A stretch of 64,000 nucleotides of DNA from Mesaphorura yosii (Eukaryota; Arthropoda; Collembola; Poduromorpha; Tullbergiidae), in assembly GCA_009869945.1 (NCBI GenBank), contig WIXG01000128.1:124001-188000 (forward strand), in the 5' to 3' direction. Positions 10,802-23,626 of this stretch are shown in pieces. A program made the position numbers and the translations under genes. The notes beneath the pieces were generated by a model that was not told the DNA's origin, searched no databases, and saw only the letters and a list, made by a program, of their open reading frames with translations. Within the stretch, counting starts at the first letter, position 1. Each line of letters opens with the position of its first letter.

Positions 10802-12732
10802 GATGGCACGGAAGACGGTACTCTGCTCGATTTCCTGGACTAGCTGGAGTGCCCCAGATTGTGGTTACAACACAAGTGGTGTCAGTCTTGTCAGATTTCA
10901 GTACAAAATGTGTAAAAATCTATCACAACCTCTTAGGATTTGGGACGGCTGGAAGACAAACCAGACAAAGAACGTTTGCCAGACTGCGCAGTAAGTTCAC
11001 GACCTGGCTGGTGATTTTATGATGATAGACTGTTTTTTGTAAACAAGACACAGCTCACAGCTGTAACGCGCAAATATTTTTTTTTATAACACATTCACAG
11101 CGATACAGCGACAGCGAAGCTAAGAGAGGCCAACACCAACAAGCGATTGAGGTACTCATACTCGCACAACACTCGCTTAGGTAGGTACGGGACTGTTTAC
11201 ACACTTGACCATTGTATCTTTGGGTCTCCACACATAAAATAACTCCACCGACGGCTGCGGCTTGTGGCTTGTATACTTATTTTCCTGTTGCGTTGCGTGA
11301 TGTTAACTGACTCGTGGACTTTTATTTGGCTCAGCAAAGCTGATAAGGCTGAGCCGGGTCTCGTGATCATTGATCATTGACCGACTGGACGGCTGATGAA
11401 AGAATTTCATGATTCGTGGATGCATGAGATAATAATTTGAGAGAGTTTCATGGTACACAATTTTATTAATTTTCTCACTCAATCCATTACAGACGCACTC
11501 GCAGAAACTGCAGCAAGAAGTTCGCAAATCGCAGTAATTCAGTAATTGTAATTAGCTATTTAAGTATATTCTCTTTTAAATCCTGAATGAAGACACACTC
11601 TGTCAAAGTCAATTCATAGAATTATCCAAATATTTTGCATCTGGTCCAACCTTTGAGTAGATGTAATTTGGAATCTGAATAAATCTTATCTTGGACCAAA
11701 ATTACATACGATTAATAAACTCTAAGCGAAGCCTTTGTGTGCATAGTGCAGTACATATTTGCTGCTATCGGCTAGTTGCAGTCGCAGTCGCATTTGCGCA
11801 AGTATACAAAGCAGAATAGAATACAGAATAGCGTAATTTGGAGCATAGTTTAATAATTATTATTAATTATCATGATTTTCAATCACTGGACAATTCGATG
11901 AGTTGTCTTTAGTTTCATACGCGTAACGCCACTGCTAGCTAGCAAGAATTACAGCAAGAAAAGTAATTTCACAATATTTATAATTAATTAGAAGCTCTAT
12001 CGCCTATCCTACTCACTCATTTCTTCGCTAATGGCTAATGGCTACTGATTTGATTCTGTACGACGACTTGCAATGCAACAAGTAGAAAAGGTGCTGACGG
12101 AACAAGTCTGGTGCAGTCTTCACGATTAACTTAATATTCACAATTCACATCGTGTCAACGTAAAATTAGCAATTACCATGGTCAATGTCAGTGGTCGCGG
12201 TCGTCTTTTTCTTGAACTTAAACGAGAGGGTATTAAAACGGGATTGAACTAAAGAACAATTCTAAAATTGAATAATTAAGAATTAAAAGGTTTGGCTAAT
12301 TTCGCCACTGACAGAACTGAGAACGGAAAACTTAAGATCACTTTAAAAGGCTTTGTACTGCTTATAATTTCTCGTGACGAGGCTTAAGATTGTTCTAAAT
12401 TGCATGTGGTTGATGGTCAAAGTCATAAAAACGAAAACCTTAACTAAAACTGTTCTTCTACGCTTTTCCTAGTATACATTAGTGAATTTGTTATCAGAAT
12501 CTGCTTATCTGGCCATACTCCTGGTGGAATTTCATAATTCTGGGAAGTCGGTAGCGGATTGCCTAAGTATAATTGTCTAAAAATTTATGTGCATTTAAAC
12601 TCATGCGGTCAGGTCTGAGAGAAAAGGCTCCTGAGAATAGCAGAAACTGTTATCATCGGATAGATAATTGATATTTCCCTGGCCTCCCTTCGTCTGAAAC
12701 ACTTTGCATTTACATTAGAACGGGCCTTGGAT
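10802..12732. other. Gene-free AT-rich stretch
   Basis: About 1.9 kb with no recognised gene. It should contain the lipase promoter (and possibly its first exon, 10.85-11.0 kb) and the Grb2 3' untranslated region. A minus-strand AATAAA occurs near 11461-11466 and could end a long Grb2 tail. Short AT-rich runs occur near 11850-11990. Confidence 0.4.
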
Positions 12733-15402
<2,670 letters not shown>

Positions 15403-16538
15403 ATGTCGAAGGTTAAAGGCAAGGACTTGATTGGGTTTCTTCAATCCGACAGCGATTCTGGAGGAGTACACCTAATCGCAGGTTAGCTATCAATCTTTCA
15501 AGTACAATGCGTCATAGTCTTGAACTGATATCTGATCGTGACTTTATTCTGTTTTCCGTAGCGGAATCGGAAGTGTTTAGGCAGCACAATAAAACACTTA
15601 CCCGTACGTTCCTGGCAAACCACGACGACCCGTCCAAGTACCTGATTCACGTGATGCTGTTTGACAACAGTGTAAAATACTTCAACTCATCAGAATCTGT
15701 GATTTTCTATGATTACTTCAGCAAGAAATTTGAATCGCTGGGTACGAAAGCCATCAAAACTTTGGGTTATTTATTAAAACATTTTGTTGCCATTTCTGAC
15801 CCGTTGCAGAGCTGTTCTACGAAGAGTTTCGAAGCAATCACAATCCACAACTAAGGAACATTCTCGTGATCGACAAACTCAATCTCTTCAATTGCTACTG
15901 CTCTAGTTCTCAGCCAAACCTCATCAGAATGTTCTACAAGTACCTGAGAAAGTACACGCACAAAATATTTACACTGATCAACGTCAGCGCAGCCACCGCG
16001 AGGGAGTTGAACGAAGCGTACGAGAATGCAGATGCGATTGCGCTCCTGATGGATAAGCAACCGGCCCTGGAAACACATTTGGCGTACATAATTAAAAATC
16101 GGGCTGACGCCAAGCCAAGTTTAAATGTAAGTGTGCAGATAATCATGCGAACTGTTTCCAAAATTAGCAGTTTTCAGTTTTTGCATTTTGTAGAAAGTGT
16201 TCTTCGATATTGTAAATGACGAGGTAAAGCAGATTGATGACAAGTCCCTCAAGACTGCAACTGGAACATCGACGACTGATTTTGACATGGCCAGTCTGAC
16301 GACATTCAAACTGACCCTGAATGAGTCCGAGAAAGAGTCAAAGAACAATTTGCATTTGCCGTACTTCGAGTAAGCCCATTCGTCATGTACATTCGCCGCA
16401 AATTCATTTATGACATTTGTTTAATACTGTTATAATTTGCGTGCTTGTAATTAATTGTGTTTCAGTGCCCAACGAAAAGACGCTTCTCTCGACGTGGAGG
16501 CCAACGAAGACATCGACGAGGAAGATGAAGAAGTGTAG
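15403..16538 (+). CDS. ELP5: Elongator complex subunit 5
   Basis: Subunit of the Elp4-Elp5-Elp6 ring of Elongator, which supports wobble-uridine modification of tRNA. Five exons (15403-15481, 15562-15741, 15810-16126, 16194-16369, 16466-16538) join to 274 residues; the human protein is about 300. The RecA-like core is diverged. The C-terminus is diagnostic: a segment of form TTFKLTLNESEKESKNNLHL-PYF followed by an acidic tail rich in Asp and Glu ending EEV, matching the LTTFxxxLxxxEKExRxxxxLPY signature of ELP5. No Walker A motif is visible, as expected for Elp5. AATAAA occurs near 16569. Identification rests mainly on the C-terminal signature and length. Confidence 0.78.
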
Positions 16539-17110
16539 CGTACATTATCGATTCTGTAATTTCGACGAAATAAATTACGCTATTGTATCAGTTTTCTGAG
16601 CGTTCATTTTTTGCGCATCTTGGCCGGGTCGCCTAATCTTCTTGCTCTTGCATTTATCGAATAAGTGGCCGCAGCATCCGGGGTCATCTCCAAGTGAAAG
16701 GATGTGACACGAACAAAACGAGCATACCAGTTACCAGTGCGAATTTCTGTTGAGCCTTATTTCATTCCCATTTCCATCACACGATTGACGATTAAGTGGT
16801 TCAATGTTGAAGAAGCCCATCCTTTTCGTAGTCGTAGTCATTCTCTTATCAAATTCTTGCTTCCATTGTGCACGAGTCTTTGGTTTTGCTGGTTCGGCTC
16901 ACATTCTCAATATTAATGAGGTCATTTTGTATTCGTATGATTCAAGCACTGTACTCTGCCGTTTTCTAATGTGAAAGATGAGCTCAGAAAAGCCGAGTCC
17001 GGTCGACCGATGAAACTTGCCTTGTCGTTTTGGTGTATTTGCAAGCAAGCAAGCAGCAAGCCGCTTCTAAACGAACCTCGCTTGTCCAAATTCTAACAGA
17101 ATTCCAAGAA
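16539..17110. other. Intergenic, ELP5 to membrane-protein cluster
   Basis: Contains the ELP5 3' end (AATAAA near 16569) and the upstream region of the first cluster gene. A GCAAGCAAGCAAGCAGCAAG stretch near 17040-17060 is a short simple repeat in the likely 5' untranslated region. Nothing else seen. Confidence 0.45.
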
Positions 17111-19464
17111 ATGAAGTCGCCATTGGCGTTGGAGTGCCTCTTCCTGGCCTTCCTCGTCGCAGGCGCATGGACTTCAAGCCTCTCGAAGCAACGTGAGCCC
17201 GTAACTTCGGAAAATGTGAGTTCTTTTTGTCCATTTGTCTCGACCCGTCAAATTGGCACTCACATTTATTTTGCGCTTCAGGACTCCGACAGTGACCAGG
17301 ATGTCTGTTGGGACATCCGAGCCGATGACGGCGCACACACGCCATGCGCAGGTGAAGGATTCTTCTTGAAACCAGACTGCCAGACTTACTATCGTTGCGT
17401 CAAAATTGGGCCGCATCTCCACAGCTTTGAATTTGATTGCGGTGAAGGAAGCGTTTTTGTCCCGGAAAAGTCTTCCTGCCTTCCGGTCGTGGAGTCTGCC
17501 GAGAAATTCTTGTTGAATTGCACCGGGGCAAAATCTAAAGACAAAAAGGGAAAGGTCAAGAGAGATTTGGCGGAGGCGTCCGACTCCGACATCAGAGATT
17601 TCGTAAGTACGAGGCCCGAGCTGCAATTTTAACTGCGCCATACCACGTCGGATTTTGTGAGCCTAAATTCTGATCTGCACATGCACACTCACAGAGATTG
17701 CAGGAGACTATTTCGATGTTGAACAGAAGTTTGTGCCGGAGCGAAGAAGACGCTTTTGAGCATCCTACCGACTGCTCACGGTACATGTCCTGCGTGAAGT
17801 CCTCTTACGGACAGTTCATCAAGGTGGACAAAAGATGCCCAGTCGGTGAAATGTTTGACGAGTACTCGGACCGTTCGACCTCGCCCTGTGTGAACCCAAC
17901 GTCCATGAGTACTAAGGCGAGATGCTTCGAGGAAGCCGAAAAGGTAATCGAATCCTTACTCCAAGAGAAGGGGTCGCCAAAGCCTGAAGTGGATCCGGGC
18001 GCAGGAGACGACCGCCTCCAGATGACAACCACAGCAGCCGCAGACGCAGAAAGTGGAGAACTTGAAATTGAGACGGATGAGAAGGATAATTACGGGAACG
18101 AAGAAAGCGAAGAGGAGCCCGATGTAGAGGTTGACCACACGCCGAGCACAACCTTCGTGAACGAAACTACGCCAACAAATGAAGGTCCAGGTGGTGGCGG
18201 CGACAGGAACAAGAGCGACACGACAACAACTCCCAAAGACAAAGACTTATCCGGCCTTACTCCGGCCTTCGTATTCAGCCTCTTTTCACGCAACCACGAA
18301 ATCACAATCATGATTTGCATTCTGCTCTTCATTCTACTGATAACGACGTGCTTCTTCTGTTGTTATATGCTCAGAAGCATTTACCACTGCGTATTTCTCA
18401 AATCACCAGCCAAAACACGCTCGCGTTTGAGCAATTCGGCGACAAGAAACTCCGAGCAGAAGAGGGCGGGTTCGTCAAGGAAGGGCGGAGGCTCCTCCAG
18501 GGCATGGGCGAAGAGCGGCGGTGGTTCATTCCGGAGATTCCAGACGTCGTCGACGAATTTCTTGGACAGCCACACCGACACGGACACGGAGAAAGGGGCC
18601 ATCGAGTTGAAGAGAGTCATGTTCATCACAGACGACTCCGAGTGCGATCAGGGCAGCCTAAATTTGTTCCTTCCGCCTCCTCCGCCACATCAATGCTCCA
18701 CTTTCGCGACTCGTGTGCCGCCACCACGCCACGGGACGAGCTTGATCCAGGGCCAAGGCGAAGGCGGCCCGTGGCACGTTGAACACTCCACATCTGTGAC
18801 CACCACGACGGACGTCATCGTCAACGTGAACCACCCTCGCCAGTGCCACGTGGAGAAAGCAGCAACCGCGGCCGTGGGTGGGAGAAGGAAGAGGGTGGAG
18901 ATTTACATCCCGAATCTCAACCTGCCCAATGCAGTCGAGCCCCTGCACGTGAGGACCTTCTTTGCAGGCGACAGCGAGGGCATGGACCGGCTGGACATGG
19001 ACGAGAACTACTTTAGCATCATGGAGTCAAAGGAGCTGAAGTTCGGATATCTTGGGCACGGCGAGCAGGAGGCAGGCGGCGACTGGGACCACGTCATGCT
19101 GCCCGATACAGTGTTGCCTGACGCGCGGCCACTGTCTGACGCTGTTTACGAGGCAGTCATACCGAAAAGCCAGCGGGTGGCTCATATCAGCCCCTTCACG
19201 GCAACGGCAAGCAAGAATTCCACGCCTGATCAGCCAGAGGGCGAATGCCAGTGCGAAGCAAAAGGAGAAAAGGCGGCGAATTCAAATGCAAAAAGTGCCG
19301 ATGGCGAGAAGAGGCTGTCTTCCTTCGGGAAGCCCCTCAACTCTGTGCTGCAGGACGCCGCGAAGGAGATGACGATGACTGCAGGCCAATGCCAAAGTAA
19401 GAAGAGTTCCATCATCGTCATGGACCAGCTCGAAGACGGCCGCGTTCTCGAATACTTCTTCTGA
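17111..19464 (+). CDS. Membrane-anchored protein with two CBM14 chitin-binding domains and a long cytoplasmic tail
   Basis: Three exons (17111-17215, 17282-17602, 17695-19464), both introns phase 0, give 731 residues. Residues 1-22 look like a signal peptide (LECLFLAFLVAGAW). Two peritrophin-A-type six-cysteine modules follow: one around residues 60-120 (CAGEGFFLKPDCQTYYRC...) and one around 150-215 (CRSEEDAFEHPTDCSRYMSC...), both with the aromatic residues expected to stack on N-acetylglucosamine. A Lys/Arg-rich KGKVKRD lies between them and could be a protease site. An acidic Thr-rich stalk leads to a membrane segment near residues 345-367 (IMICILLFILLITTCFFCCY). A cytoplasmic tail of about 360 residues has no recognised domain. 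Chitin binding is a family property; linking chitin matrix to the cell is inference. AATAAA near 19506. Confidence 0.8.
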
Positions 19465-20071
19465 GTTTAATTGTTGCAATGTTCATTTATTATTCATGGG
19501 TGCTGAATAAAATGGAAATGGCAGTTTGATACGGGTTTTTGGCTTCTTCTGGCCTTTCTGAGCTTCGTCAGAGTCCGAATACCGAATTAATTAATCTGAG
19601 AGCCCGAAGGACGTTTGCCTGAAACCGCAAACTCTGCGATAAGCATAATAAATTACTGGAAACTTTTCTCTGTGTTGTGTTCTCATTTTCTTATGCCATG
19701 CTGTACGGTACGGGGTAACCCGCAATAAATATTATTAATCGCAATCACGAATTCAATAACGGGAATTGCCAAATGACACCACTACCACGTTTGGCTTGCA
19801 TCGTACGGAGGGCAGAGTCCAGCTCACGGCAAGCCATCTCGAACCTCGATAAGACCAGAATCGAATAGACTTCGGTCCCTTCGGTTTTTGCGTACAATTT
19901 TCTTAGAAGTGTTTACCGTTTGCTGCTGCTGTCTTTGTCATTTGTCTTTCTGTAGCGTGGATTGACGCTGATCTTCCATACCGCAATTCGCAATTCGTGT
20001 GTAGTGCAGTCGAAATCATGTAAACATCCTCTGCTCCGCTCTTGCAAAACCTGCACGGCAGATGCAAAACA
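19465..20071. other. Intergenic between cluster genes
   Basis: Includes the 3' untranslated region of the CBM14 membrane protein (AATAAA near 19506) and the 5' region of the next gene. An ATG at 20062 opens an out-of-frame upstream reading frame overlapping the main start. No other feature seen. Confidence 0.45.
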
Positions 20072-21444
20072 ATGCTGACAAAGTCAACGCGTTCGTATTT
20101 GTATTTTCTCGTAGTGCAAGTGATTCTAATCGCCTGTCTCTGCATCGACGCCAGCAACGGTCGACCGTCTGAACTCGTAAGTACTTCGAACTTCGAAATA
20201 TCGCAGCATCGCAGCTTGACTCAATGCTTTGCAATTCGCAATTTTCAATTTTATTTTGCGCACTTTCGTTTTCAGACAGGGCTTTCCAGCAGCAGCAGTA
20301 GCGGAAGTGGTGGCGTCCAGTTTCCTGCTGCTGCTCCTCGACTTACTAATCGAGTCCACGAGAAGGACGACGACGGAAACGAAATATCTCCGTCTTCGTC
20401 GCATGCGGTTGCGAAGAGAAGTCTCGGCGGAGGAGACTTCAAATCACTCGTGCATGGACTCGAAGCTCAAGTACGTGTGCATGCATGCAAAAATACAATT
20501 ACAGACGCACTGCGCAGAGCAGACGCATTTTTGGCAAAAATATGCACGGGTTTCGCGATAATGAGTGCAAAGTCGAGTCGTGCAGTGACGCATTCATGAA
20601 ATCCCAAGCCGAGTGCACGAAATGCAGACGTCTAGACTGGAGACTGGACTACTGAATGTGTTTTCCTATTTTGCAGGAGTCACAATCGCAAGCCTCGAGT
20701 GAAGGGCTTGGTCTCGGTATGTTTCCGGTCGGGTCGGGCGTCGCCACCGCCGCCGCAGAAGGCTCTCCAGACATAAATCAACTCACTAATCTAATTGCGA
20801 GCAGTTTGAATGCGCTCAATTCTGCCGCCGAGCTCGCGTCGAACTCGAGCGCTTATTTGCAAGACATGGTTTGTAATGATAGCGCTGAATGCTGATTGCA
20901 ATTCGATGACAAGCTGTTAAATTTATTCACTGGTTAGTTGACGACGGTGCAGCAGAACAGTGACGGAATCGTGCGGCAGGTCGCGGTCCTGAAGAATTTG
21001 TCGATGGAGCTCGGGAACGAGGTCGCCAAGCCGCTCCGGGCGATGGAGCCGCTCATCGAGACGCAGATTGAGTTTGCGCAGACGATACGGAGTTCGGTGA
21101 ACAAGATTGGCGACCGGGTGCTGCAGCTGGAGGAGTCACTGACGTCGCTGCTCACGTTTACGCCGATCCTCCTCCTGTCCAGCCTCGCGAGCAACCTGGC
21201 CTCCCTCATCATGCTGATGTGTCTCCTCTGCACCTGCGTCAACATGAAGCGCCTGCGGCGGTCGCAGGAGGACATTTGCAGCCAGCGACCAAGCACGTAC
21301 TCGACACTGCCCTTCGCTTTCAGGTCAGGCAGATCCTAGTGAACATTAAACACGCAATTCCCATCTAAAATTCGCAATTTTGATCGCAGAAATGTGGAAA
21401 TGGACGACATGAACATAAGAAATAGTTTGCGGACTCATTTGTAA
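20072..21444 (+). CDS. Unrecognised single-pass membrane protein of the cluster (Ser-rich, helical ectodomain)
   Basis: Exons 20072-20176, 20276-20470, 20677-20868 and 20938-21323 are joined by phase-0 introns. A last phase-2 intron (21324-21389) leads to a short final exon ending at 21444, giving 310 residues. If it is retained, the frame stops at 21339 (297 residues). Residues 1-33 look like a signal peptide (VVQVILIACLCIDASNG). A Ser/Gly-rich stretch and an AVAKRSL dibasic site follow, then a helical region containing LNALNSAAELASNSSAYLQD and LKNLSMELGNEV. A membrane segment lies near residues 238-262 (ending LIMLMCLLCTC), followed by a basic RLRR. I recognise no family. The start at 20072 is preferred because the earlier ATG (20062) runs out of frame. 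Confidence 0.68.
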
Positions 21445-21950
21445 TTACGCAATTATGCGTCAAGCCGACCGACCGGACGGGCGGGTGGACGAGGAAGTCA
21501 TGATTAATACCTCACTTAACATAAATGATATCCAAATGGTGATGAGTGATGACTGATTGCAATAAATACCTCAAATGACGTACGTGTCACATGCAATGCC
21601 TGCCATTGTCAATACCAGCAAAAAGGCACATTCGCCGATTCGCCTTTGAATTGCTTTTGCTTTCCTAGAATCCCGCCGTCATTGAGGTTTTGGCTGTGAA
21701 TCACTGCCACAGCTATTTTGACCAAACTATCGGAAACTGGTTAAAGCACGGCGATTTCGATTTGTCACACTTTGCCTCCCGATTGTAGTCAATTGGAACT
21801 AAGTTAAAAAGCCGTTTTCTGAAAAGACAACGGTGTCTTCGCTCGCTCAGCCAGCCAGAGTCAAGAAAGAAACGAAACCTGAAAAATCTGAATTTTCAAC
21901 CTGATTGCAGTTAACTCGCACGCATTGACAGCGCAGCGAAAGGGATTAAA
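21445..21950. other. Intergenic between cluster genes
   Basis: About 0.5 kb with no open frame of note. It should hold the 3' end of the preceding gene and the promoter of the four-pass protein gene. Confidence 0.45.
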
Positions 21951-22838
21951 ATGAGTACTAAGGAGAAACCGTGCAAAATAATTGGCGGAATTGCAGGAGT
22001 AAGTTTCATTAGTTAGTTCACTAGTTCATCAATCACGAAAACCAAATCCCAACTCTGGTCGGTCGTAATCAAGTGATAATCTTTAAATATAGCTTCTAGG
22101 CCTGATTCTGATCATCGTCAGCTGTCTCTTCCTCGCCAAGATCGTCAGCTGCAACGAGAAGGACTACGACAGCAGACACAAGGAACTCAAATACAAGCCG
22201 AAACCGCAACCAGGACCAGCCTCTGGCTACAAGTCCAACTCCGATTTTGACAAGTATAACAAGCACGGGTGGAAGCGCGATGCTCCCGATGGCAAGGGCA
22301 TGTATCCTGCAGGCGGAGGAGGAGGTTTCAACTTCTTCCCGTCGTACGGCCAAAAGAATTACAAAGGCGGGGAATTAACAAGATTCTACGCCTGCGCAAT
22401 CTGTGGCATCATTTTCGGGCTCCTGCAGTTGATTTTCTCTGGACTGTTTTGTTCCTACGTCAATGCGAAGGTAACGAACCCAAAAATTCTTGCGATGCGA
22501 CAATCCGACGCATTTTCTTATGATTTATTACACGAATCCAGAACTGCAAGAAGATGGCGGCGACCTGGTGTGGAATTCACATTCTACTGATTGTCGGGTG
22601 CATCGGGATTTTCATCGCCATGTTGACCTTCGATGAGCACGAGTTCCTGCTGTACTCGGGGAAGCACAGCGAGTACAACTGCTTCAAGTTTAACAAGGCA
22701 TTCACGGGCATTGTGGGCCTCAACCTCCACCTCCTCTTCATCTTGTCCTGCTGTGCGGGCTGGTGTGCAAAGAAATCGGATGGAGGACACGACGACAAGC
22801 AGCAGCACGAAGAGAAGGTGCAATTTAACAAGCAGTAA
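21951..22838 (+). CDS. Unrecognised four-pass membrane protein
   Basis: Three exons (21951-21998, 22093-22470, 22542-22838), both introns phase 0, give 240 residues. Four hydrophobic segments are visible: about 17-32 (LLGLILIIVSCLFLA), 118-141 (ACAICGIIFGLLQLIF), 147-169 (ILLIVGCIGIFIAML) and 196-215 (GLNLHLLFILSCCAGWC). The first loop is about 80 residues, with Lys/Tyr/Pro-rich and GGGGGF stretches; the second is about 28. The C-terminus is charged. The arrangement recalls tetraspan families such as claudin-like or MARVEL proteins, but the claudin WGLWCC motif and the tetraspanin CCG loop are absent, so no family is assigned. AATAAA occurs near 22867. It sits inside the cluster and shares its phase-0 intron habit. 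Confidence 0.72.
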
Positions 22839-23626
22839 ACGTGAAACTGAAAGCGAAGCAGTTCTGCAATAAAAATGTGTGTGATTGTTGGAGTTGGAAA
22901 ATCCTTGACCAACATTCTGCCGGCGCGACGGCGGTGATGTGGCCGTCGGTCGCCTTGACATGCTTCGAGTTCGAACCCGGTCTTCATTGCTCAGGCCAAC
23001 ACGCTGCATGGCTTTGGAGGCGTTCCTGAACATGACAGCAAAGCAATAAGAAATGAAAAGGAATCAAATCGGGAATTCACAGGAAGTCGAGTCGAGTTAA
23101 GATAACCGTTTGGCTGAACTCACAACCATGCATCGATCATCTATGAGTCTGCACATTTTCTGAATGTGAATGCGAAAATGTTATGGCATGGCATGAAGGT
23201 TAAGTCGAAGTCAATCGCATTCTCACTCGTTTTTGCACTGAATGAATTGGGTTGGCGGATATTCCCGGAGATAAGACTGGCATGGCGTGTCAAGTTCTAG
23301 AGCATACTTTTTCTGGAATCGAGACTGGACTGCGGTTTCCCCACAAAGCAAATGAAATGATCCGGGTACCGAATGAGCTAATACGATAATTGCTTGCACT
23401 GGATTTGCACATCCTCTGGAATGAAGGCAATGATCATCTTCGTCTTCTCATTAAATAAACGTAAGACTGCAGTCGGGCTGCAGCAGTGAAGAATCTCTTC
23501 TTGAACAGAAACAGTCGAGTTCTTCGGGCTTCGGATCAGGCGCCCTGCTTCCTTTGCATTACACGGGCCCAGAATAGTCAAAATACAATTTGCAAATTGC
23601 ATTTAAAGAGTGCAATTGCGAGTGCG
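22839..23626. other. Intergenic between cluster genes
   Basis: Contains AATAAA near 22867 for the four-pass gene. A GAGTTCGAACCCGG motif near 22967 resembles a tRNA B box but no cloverleaf could be drawn around it. No reading frame with splice support. Confidence 0.45.

Noticed and set aside
22950-23000. tRNA-like B box (GAGTTCGAACCCGG)
   Set aside because: No matching A box, acceptor stem or anticodon arm could be drawn around it on either strand.
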